Shown: piece after piece, positions 56,309 through 64,000 of the stretch
Position numbering within the stretch: position 1 is the stretch's first letter
How the letters are laid out: each line of letters begins with the position of its first letter
DNA from: Chondrus crispus
Lineage: Eukaryota; Rhodophyta; Florideophyceae; Gigartinales; Gigartinaceae
Direction: 5' to 3'
Assembly (NCBI RefSeq): GCF_000350225.1
Contig: NW_005179010.1
Location: 140,603-204,602, forward strand
DNA length: 64,000 nt
Translations under genes and position numbers: made by a program
The notes under the pieces: generated by a model
The model's database searches: none
Told to the model about the DNA's origin: nothing
Seen by the model: the letters and a program-made list of their open reading frames with translations, nothing else

Positions 56309-59118
56309 TCCTAGTGAAGCGTACAACATTTGTCGTCATATGAGACCTGGGTGGTCCTCACCAGAGGCCCTGAAATTCTACTTTTTTGAAAATATAGAAG
56401 AGACAAATCGGTTGTAACGGTCAAATATCGCACTTAACGCTACAAGGCATCAAAGAACATTTAGTATTCTTACAACTGCGAGACTACATAGCTTCTAATC
56501 AAGATGCAAGAAAATAGACAACATTCCAGGTTTGTCCCACGGTCTCAAAACTCGAGTTCACTATCCTGTAGTGAGGCCCGGACCTCACCAGAATTGTGGT
56601 TCTCACCCAAATGCTCCCGATAACAAGACCGATCTGTATCTGAGCGACAAAAACGTTTCTCACCAAATTTTTTCGCCCGGCATCCCGAAGAAACCCACTT
56701 CGACTTCATACGGCATGTGCGGCACTTCCGCTGACTCTTTGCCTTCTGGATTCCACCGTCTTTGTCCTTGCGATGGTCACGAGTGGGAGTCAAATGGTCG
56801 TAGACTCCACTTGTCGGAGGCCCCGCGAAATGCGGTTTGTTGGCAGCTGTTCCAGGACGCCGCAATCGCAGACCTGTAACATCATAGGTATTCTTCACCA
56901 GCTCGGATCCAAGAAGCCGAAAAAATTTGGGAGGCTTCATGCATGAACGAGTTCCCCGACCACCCTTGTAAAGCATGCATGCATCTGAGACGCATATCCC
57001 AAGCAAAGAAGAGTTCACCCGCACCGACCAATCGTTCGTCTCAATTGTCTTTTCGAGATGTAAATCATCTTGGCGTAGACGATTGTGCTGATCAATTGCG
57101 CCGGCAGCTGAAAAATATGTGGCACAGACTGCTGGCATTTTTACTTCAATATTCTTCCGTATTGGTCCGTGCCTTGTTTGCGTCTATCGAGCCCTCGTGT
57201 ACGCTTCAGCATCATCCATACTTCCAATACTCGCCACGAAATACCTTCGGTTCCGATCAACCCACATTGCCGCCAAAATATCGAAGGGCCCCCTGCTGCT
57301 TCCCATCGAGGCTGTGAGGGCTTTTTGAACAAATCGACCAGGCATGGGGAGATTTCCGAGATATGACATAGGATACATCCTGGTGGCGTTTTTAACGACA
57401 CTAATAAAATGAACCCCCTTTTCATACAGTGCTTTGGCGGCCTGTACACATGCAAAGTAAGAATCAGCACACACTGTACGCCAGGTATTCTCCCACGGCG
57501 CACACAGCTTCATCAAAATGTTTGTACCATGGTTGAGGTCTCCCTGAACATGATCTCCGAAATTTACATCGGCTCCTTTAACCAACATAAGCCGAAGCAT
57601 GAAACCTCCATTGGCATCCGCAATATTCTAGATTTAGCATCCTGATTCTGGTTTACGATCGATAGCGACATAGTGGGGGAGTCCCTTCGCGATCCAACCT
57701 CCCCCAATTCCGTACCATCTGGAGATAGATTCGTGAACGCAAAGCAGCTCTGATAGTGTGACAGTGGCCTCACGATGCGCATTAATCTCATCAAGAAATC
57801 CTTCGCACAGCTGCCAGCGATACTCGGGGTCTGACCATTCCCCTTGCTCCTCGGTTTGGTAAGAGAACCTTACACATCGTGGGAGGGTTTCGAAGCGATG
57901 TAGTGGCATGACCTGCCCAAAGCTCATTGGAGGAATAAACTCACAGTCTGAGGTTGTGCTCCAGACCTCTCGACGGGAGCTGAACTTCATCCGGGTAAGG
58001 AGTATCATTGCCCCAAAAAATTTGAGTACCTCACCGGCGGTTGTGTCTGCACTATTTTCCATCCTCAGCTTCTTGTTTGTCATTGTCACAATTGCCAACA
58101 AATGGGTAACGGGGAACATCATAAAAAAGAAATCAATGGGAGCGAGGTGCGCCGGCGCTGTGCAGCGAATAATGAGTACACCACTCGGCCCCGTGACACT
58201 CCACGCCCGTCTCGGGGGACGCTTTGTTTATGATCCCTTTCCCATTAACCAGTTTCCATTCCTGTCCGTGCGCTACTGCAGCAACATCATTTTCCTGACA
58301 CGGTGGTGCTTGAGATTTCTCTCGAGACTCCGCATATGCAGCTTCAACTTGTGGCGCGAGTACATCATTCTGTAATCCAAAAATCGGCTGTGCAGTGTCT
58401 TCAACATTGAACGAATGTGTTGAGGGCCCTGCCCCATCTGCTTACGGCGTGGTTGGAGAAGAATTACTCAAGCCTCCTTGCGTCTGCGGTTTGCCGGCGT
58501 TGTTCGTTGCTGGCGGGGCGATGCTCTCTGCGTCTGTTTCACTCAATATATGATACGGAAATGGTGCCTCTATTTCCCTGTCTGGGATACCCTCTTTGGG
58601 GATGGGATGAGGTCCAGCCTTTACATGGCATAGGAGCATCTCTTTGTCCTTCAGTTTGATACCCACCGCCCAACGCACAGTAACATACCACCTTTTGATA
58701 GTTCTGGTCTTCCTCTGTTCTGATTTTTGAACGGCACGTATGACTTCCCTTGAAACCACCCGTCTTTCCAGCCAGCGCCAAACAGGCGCAGACAATGCGA
58801 TGCACTTATCACGGTAGTGGCTTTTGCATTTAACATGATGCCTGCGATGAGGCGGGGATCGATGGCCATGATAAAAACAAGATGCTGGCGGTTGTGGCGA
58901 ACGATAAAAATTGGGGTTGTGCGGACAAGGGAAACTCGAGAGGGAGAGATGGCCTGGACATATATGCGATCCTTCTCTTTTTTCATGGCTGTCAGGCTCA
59001 GAAAAAGAGCGGGAATTCTATATTTCAGGTCGTATTGTGGTTCCACGTAAGTGTTAGGGCGCTACGGAAGATGGAAGGCGAGTCCTCATATGAGGCCCCT
59101 GTACGCTTACACACTAGG
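56309..59118 (-). mobile_element. piggyBac-like DNA transposon
   Basis: About 2.8 kb. The ends carry inverted repeats: at the right, read inward, CCCTAGTGTGTAAGCGTACA then CTCATATGAG; at the left, CCTAGTGAAGCGTACA then GTCATATGAG, lacking four bases. A CCCTAG-type start is typical of piggyBac ends. The usual TTAA duplication is not visible at either border, so the ends may have decayed. The element lies inside the tandem array of ~250-bp units. It encodes one minus-strand transposase with several stops. Confidence 0.75.
56545..58155 (-). pseudogene. piggyBac-like transposase (DDE_Tnp_1_7)
   Basis: One reading phase from about 58.15 kb to 56,545, broken by TAA at 57,634-57,636, TAG at 57,628-57,630 and TAG at 57,184-57,186. 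The N-terminal part has IDFFFMMFP, TTAGEVLKFFGAMILLTRMK and WSDPEYRWQLCEGFLDEIN. The DDE core has HVAIDRKPESGC-type sequence before the stops, FGDHVQGDLNHG, ADSYFACVQAAKALYEKGVH (second Asp) and AGAIDQHNRLRQDDLHLEKT (third Asp) with GICVSDACMLY. The C-terminal Cys-rich finger KCRTCRMKSKW...RSCYREH is the usual piggyBac tail. Farther upstream (58.2-58.4 kb) the N-terminus is frameshifted. TAG for CAG and TAA for CAA or GAA are plausible decays. Confidence 0.8.
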
Positions 59119-59570
59119 GGGGATGACGATGATTCGAGGATCAATGCTGCTGTTAGAACTGAGAAGGATGACGGAGAGCAAGTTGTGGCAAGATGCGGAT
59201 CAGCTGTGGATGGTCCTGCACGAACAAGTTATCTGAATTCCTGAAGCAGGGAGTATATTTGTGAGTGAAAGATGTTGCTGGTAATTAGGGATGTGTCGAG
59301 AGGGAGAGTTTCCAAGTAGTGTAAGTTGCGGGAAAAACGAACGTTGAGAAGAAGTGAGGTAACAATTTTTGGGGGAGGGGATGAAGATGATTCGAAAATC
59401 ACTATTTACGTTGGAACTGAAATGGGATGAGGGAGAGGAAGTGGTGGCAAGATGCGGAGCATGAGGATGAGGAAGAGGAAGTGATGGCAAGATGCGGAGC
59501 ATGAGGAGGAGGGAGAGGAAGTTGTGGCAAGATGTGGATCAGCTTTGGATGATCTTACAGCTTCAGGTCG
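59119..59570. repeat. Tandem array of ~250-bp units, right of the piggyBac-like element
   Basis: Continuation of the array at 55,975-56,308, starting GGATGACGATGATTCGAGG. It ends in shorter units of about 40-50 bp with GGAAGTGATGGCAAGATGCG and GAGCATGAGGA. Confidence 0.72.
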
Positions 59571-60380
59571 CTTTTCGTTGAGCGCAACTGGGCACTCGTT
59601 TCATTAACAGATTATCTGATCAAGAACAAAGAAAGAATCGAGTGTGACCCCGCCCAGGCGGGGAACGCCGTAGGGAAGAGGCAGATGGTGAAGGGGATCC
59701 TTGCAAATTTGAAAGGAACCTAGAATATTGAAACAGTGTTCTGAAAACCGACCTTAGAGGAGAAGAGGACTAGTAATACCGTTGCCCCTCCTCAAATAAT
59801 ATTTCAGGAATAGTAAAACATATCGTTCCAGTACATCATCATTGCGCAATACTTGATTTTTATATTTGTGGTCATACCACGTGATAAGAAATGTGCTAAG
59901 ATAACCACTATAGTGAATGTAATAGTTTCTCGTTCTCTCGGTAGATCAGTGCTTTTTTGACGCTCCTCGGTACATCCAGACAATGAATAGGCTCCATAAG
60001 AGACCGCTCACTCAAGAAGATTGCGAATGGTGCTGGCATCAGAATGATCTTTTCAGTCAATATCATTATCATATCGCGCAGTTGTGTTACAGTAGTTAGG
60101 AAACCAAATTCAGTGTGTTTTTACTGTACTATCAGAGCTATCCTACGCAGTACGTGTCAAGATTCCGTTTCCGATACAGTGATGTCACAACAACGCACGA
60201 AACAACGCGAAAACAGCAATGGCTGTTATTGATCTCACAACTACAACAGCATTCCTCCGAATAATGTAATGTCAAAATGAGCGTTCTCACTCGCTACATC
60301 AAAAAGAACTGAACAGCATATACCGCAGTTCACATCATTAAATTAAACATAATTATTACAATATGCCTTTGCAGTGGACT
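59571..60380. other. Intergenic stretch, no gene recognised
   Basis: AT-rich sequence with short frames only. No domain or repeat seen. Confidence 0.35.
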
Positions 60381-60830
60381 CCAGTCGTCACAATGCGGAT
60401 CGCAATCAGGCACTGTGGAACCAACACAAGATAAGGGAATAGAAATAGACATAAAAATAGAAATGGATAGGTGAAATAAAGGAAAAGAAAAGGGAACCGC
60501 CGAGCGCAAAGGATAACGTAATCTGTGGTAAAAGGAAGCGTCTTGGGAAAGACGGACTTCGACCAAGGCGATATTCAACTCTGGCAACTCGGGTTACCTT
60601 TACTGACTTGGTGGTCAGAGGGCTAAGGTATATATCGCCCCGCCGGGGCCACTACAGTGGCTCTCGGTGCTAGATCCTAGATCTAATCTAATGTTAAATA
60701 ACTAAATGCAACTAACTAAAATTATTGATTAAAATAATAAAGTGAAATAATTTTCACTTGTCACCCCCCACTTTGTCATACCCCTCAATTCCTTTTCTTT
60801 TCACCCCCTCACGGTGCAGCCGATTATTTC
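60381..60830 (-). repeat. A-type LTR relic with its polypurine tract
   Basis: Read on the minus strand from 60,830: GTGAAATAATCGGCTGCACC, a purine tract GGGGGTGAAAAGAAAAGG, then LTR-like sequence with GGCCCCGGCGGGGCGATATA and AGTTGCCAGAGTTGAATATC, TGGTCGAAGTCCGTC and ATTGCGATCCGCA. The same order occurs at 10.19-10.61 kb. Differences and small gaps are many, so this is an old family member. It is interrupted at its right side by the B-type solo LTR. Confidence 0.7.
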
Positions 60831-61430
60831 ACTACAAAGACCCCGGATCGGGGGTACCGAGGGTCTTGGACCAACCAACGCCACCTGGCACGGGCCGGTA
60901 ACGGGTGGTAGAGCGGTGTCGGCAGGGACGCGCGCGTAGGCGAGCGGATCGACGCCTCGAAGCCCCAGAGCAGTGCCAGTTGACGATCCGGTACTGACGG
61001 GCGGAGGCGGATCCGAGCTTGCCGGCGGTCGCGCGCGTCCACTACCCGCGCGGTGGTAACTAACGCTTGCAGAAAGCGGGTGCGATTGATAGAATAAGCT
61101 GGGTGGTCGACCGTCGGTGCAGGGTTGCCTGCCTTCGCTCCCCTTCGCCGGCGGTCGCTCCCTGTATTTATTGTACAAGTTAATTAACCGTCTACAGTAC
61201 AGTACGGACTGTACCGTAGGCGGCTTACTGTAGACAGTGTGGGCCGGGCCGCACTGTAACGCTATCAGCCGTCGGGGCTGACAGCACACGTGTACTACAC
61301 GTGGAGTACACGTGTTGGTGCGCGTGCGCTGTGAGGTATGCGCGCGCGCACGCTGTAAGGCCCGTACCTTACAGCGTTAGATCTAATTCTAAATCTAATG
61401 TATAGTACAGTAGCCGGCGGTTATGCTACA
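60831..61430 (-). repeat. Solo LTR related to element B family
   Basis: Read on the minus strand it starts TGTAGCATAACCGCCGG (B: TGTGGCATAACGGCGG). It keeps a TTAGATTTAGA box, the hairpin GCTGTCAGCCCCGACGGCTGA, an AATAAATACAGGGAGCGACC region and CGGATCCGCCTCCGCCCGTC. About 600 bp. No gag or pol is attached, so it is solo. CTAC occurs at both borders and may be the remains of the target duplication; the end is uncertain by a few bases. Confidence 0.7.
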
Positions 61431-62990
61431 CTACTTCCGCAATCAATAGCGGAGAGCGGCAGTAATAGTGCCAGAGGATACTCTGCATTAAGACAAAGAG
61501 TCACACAGTGCGAAACGTTTGGACGTTTTGCTCGAATGATGGGCAAAGAATGGGTAGAAACTGAAAATTGTAACAAAAGTAATGATGGAGACAGAAAATA
61601 TAACCAGCACAACAAGAAAATTACACCCACGTTTGCAACGAACGCTGCAGGAAAGTGCAATCATGGGACTTAAAAAGCACGACGTCGAAACAAAGGCTTG
61701 GAACAAAAGACGGTAACAGCGCAGCCAACATACTGCGTACTTTGCAGTTGGAAATTCGGCGGGTCGAAAGGAAAATGTAGGGTAAGAAGGAATGGTTCAC
61801 GGTAGGCGCAATGGTGTGAGACTTGCAGCAGAACAATTTGCACGACGTGCTAGGATGAATCATAATTCGGTTGCAGTGAAGCGCAAGCTGCCTAAAAGTA
61901 CGGAAGTTAGAGCGTTTGGGAAATCACTGGGAATAAGTAATTGCGACACAGAAAACGTAAACACGTTAAGAGCTGAGAGGCAGAAACGAATGTACAGATT
62001 TGGCAGCCTTTTCGTGCCATTCTTGAATCACCAAGGTCAGTTGTCGATCTGCTATACCCTCTGTGCGCCTAAAGCTACATCTTAATGTTAATAGCATGGT
62101 TTCATGACGCATTTCGACACTTGCCTTTACCGCCACTGTCAATTCCTTATTACCGTCCATCTTAATCCCGCATATATCTCAACCTCGCATTATACTGCCA
62201 TATGAAGCTTATGCGTGGCACTTTGACCAATCGTAGACGTCGCTGTAGTGCATTTGGTAGGACACCTTCAGGTGTGACACAGGTACCTCTTGGATGCACG
62301 TTGGTGACTGCAAGTTGGTGATTGCACGTGCGCAGTCGCCAAAATGCACACAGAAGTCACCAAACCAATGCTGAGTGTCTCAACGCAAAGAGCGCATATC
62401 ACGCAAAGATTGACGTTGCAGACGAGTTTCGTGATTTTTTGTGAACTCCGTGCCCCAGTCACTTCAGCCGACCGAATAAGCTCACTTTATGGCACCTTGG
62501 CTGACTATTGCAAAACCGTTTGCGGAAAATTGGCACGGAAGTAACCGGAGCGATCCGTGACTTTCAACATGCAAATTTTAGTTGCTTAACAATTATCCGT
62601 TCCCGACTTGTGGAAGAAGAACCGAGTGGGGCGCAATTTTAATTATCACAAAAATGTGCACAGGGCTAATGCGAAGGGTCCACTAGACCTTTCACTTAGT
62701 TTTCGGCTTTCTGTGTAAACAAAAAACTTCATGTTCAGTAATGAGCGTGGTCTTGTAAAAATTAATCTAATTGCAAAATGACACTGTATCTTGTAAGAAC
62801 ACGGACCTGCAGTGTAAAGATCAATATTTTGATCAAAACCCGACATATATTTGGCAGAAAGACACAATGCAGTATAACCACGTTAGTGAATATAAAGCCT
62901 GCCGTTTTTGGAATACTTGCAGATACTTTACCAAACACAAGGCCTCGCAAAAGCTGGTAAAGTGCTATATTTCGAAGACAGCACTTGCGC
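61431..62990. other. Intergenic stretch, no gene recognised
   Basis: The only longer frame (61,792-62,085) is basic and shows no domain. A loose foldback GTTGGTGACT...AGTCACCAAACC lies near 62.30-62.37 kb. The left end of the Harbinger-like element may lie here but was not identified. Confidence 0.35.
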
Positions 62991-63043
62991 CACACCTCTG
63001 CAACGCCATTTCAGGGCTCTGCTCGACACTCCTCTCAACAAAT

Positions 63044-64000
63044 ATGACGAGAACAGGCCTTACCGCAAACGACGCAGCTGTTGCCCTTCAAATACCTACC
63101 GACGCAGCTTTTCAGCGCGACACCGGGCTATCTGTGTTCCAAGATACCTCGATTTCCCCCGAATCAGAAGATGAGAATGACTCCCCGTGTCCAATTTTCG
63201 ACGCCTTCTACCGGTCCGGTGGGTCGCGCTTTAGATCGGACATGGTCAACTTTAGTCCACGGGAGTTCAACTACATTTGGGACTTGCTCGCTGCCCAGGT
63301 CACCGCAAACTGGAACGTTGGTCGAGATCTCAACTCCACTCAACGCCCTAAGCATGTTTTGTTCATATTACTCACAGTCATGAAGCATGGAGGACAATGG
63401 GAATTTTTTGGGACAAATATTCAAAATTAACGGACCCACGTTCAAAAAGCTTGTTACAGGGTACCTCAAAGTGGTATGGGAGGAACTTTTTACTGATCTC
63501 GTGGTGAAAGCAGAGAAGAAGTTCTCGATGAAAAAACTGATGAAACAAAACAGTGTTTTCTACAACTTCAAGTATGCGCGTTACGCGACGGACGTGACCT
63601 TTCACCAGACGAACTGTCCCAAGGGAAACCTTCAAGAGGCGAAATGCTACTACAGTGGGAAGCACAAACTATATGGGTACAAAACGGAAGTTTTTGTCGT
63701 GCCGAATGGGCTGGCAATTGGATGCTCTGAACAACATCCTGGTGCCGTGGCTGAAATTGAAATGTTTACAGGAACATCTCGTTTCACTCTGCTGCTCTGC
63801 GCAAGTCTCAGAAAGAAAGGCATGGACCGGACACGGGCATCTTGGTTGACGCATTTAGTCGGCATTGGGAGGTGTTATGGATAAGGGATAAAAAGGAGCT
63901 GGAGAGTACGCCCGTGTAGTCCACCCTACAAAAAAGCCAGCACATAGGATGATCCCGGAAGAAGATGTCGCGTTTAATGCTGATGTGGCATCTGACCGTA
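63044..64000 (+). pseudogene. Harbinger-like DDE_4 transposase, runs off the window
   Basis: Start chosen at the ATG at 63,044 (MTRTGLTAND); the open frame extends further upstream but with no family-like sequence. The N-terminal part has FSPREFNYIWDLL and WNVGRDLN, then HVLFILLTVMKHGGQWEF. A frameshift near 63.40 kb moves to KINGPTFKKLVTGYL. The DDE core has YATDVTFHQTNCPKGNLQEA (first Asp), YYSGKHKLYGYKTEVFVVPN and GLAIGCSEQHPGAVAEIEMF. A second phase change near 63.8 kb leads to DTGILVDAFSRHWEVL. A third leads to VHPTKKPAHRMIPEEDVAF, and that phase stays open to the window end. The family fits Harbinger/ISL2EU-type DDE_Tnp_4 transposases common in oomycetes and algae. At least three frameshifts, so dead. 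Confidence 0.72.

Overview
The window looks like gene-poor, repeat-rich nuclear DNA of a eukaryote. It has no dense run of intact host genes, no operons and no ribosome-binding-site pattern. Almost everything recognisable is a transposable element: two Ty3/gypsy retrotransposons with chromodomains, two copies of a Tnp2-like (CACTA/Plavaka-type) transposase, a piggyBac-like element, a Harbinger-like (DDE_4) element, and one long-inverted-repeat DNA transposon. A protist or alga (red alga or oomycete-like) would fit, but nothing here fixes the lineage.

Layout. 1-10.6 kb: 3' part of retrotransposon A (gag, pol, a 4.7-kb non-pol 3' block, 3' LTR). 10.6-14.5 kb: a dispersed repeat, short tandem repeats, a foldback, a primase-like fossil fragment and a cluster of palindromic GATCAGTGGCCACTGATC repeats. 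14.5-32.0 kb: Tnp2-like transposase gene T1 (minus strand), split by the 13.7-kb retrotransposon B, which has 663-bp LTRs and a GAATG target duplication. 32-37.4 kb: a minisatellite of about 104-bp units, a second copy of the dispersed repeat and a 148-bp tandem repeat. 37.6-55.5 kb: the T2 region, with a second Tnp2-like gene (plus strand) flanked by two unknown minus-strand genes. T2 is split by a 9.5-kb DNA transposon, L (43,232-52,740), which has inverted repeats of about 2 kb and a TA target duplication. 55.9-59.6 kb: a piggyBac-like element inside a tandem array of about 250-bp units. 60.4-61.4 kb: an A-type LTR relic interrupted by a B-type solo LTR. 63.0-64.0 kb: a Harbinger-like transposase running off the window.

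Element L is the most unusual object. It pairs a DDE transposase of the DUF7869 type with a divergently transcribed protein that carries a beta-class amino-methyltransferase fold, with its catalytic motifs worn away, plus a Cys/His cluster. Its inverted repeats hold a captured fragment of a protein disulfide isomerase gene whose CGHC site is gone. L sits in frame inside the T2 transposase gene: removing L and one TA restores the reading frame, and the two flanking halves both match T1.

Element B carries a 5.3-kb block with long antisense reading frames between pol and the 3' LTR. The block is bounded by two near-identical copies of the polypurine-tract sequence. Element A has a block of similar size in the same place. 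Most in-frame stops in the DNA-transposon genes are TGA, consistent with C-to-T decay at CpG sites.
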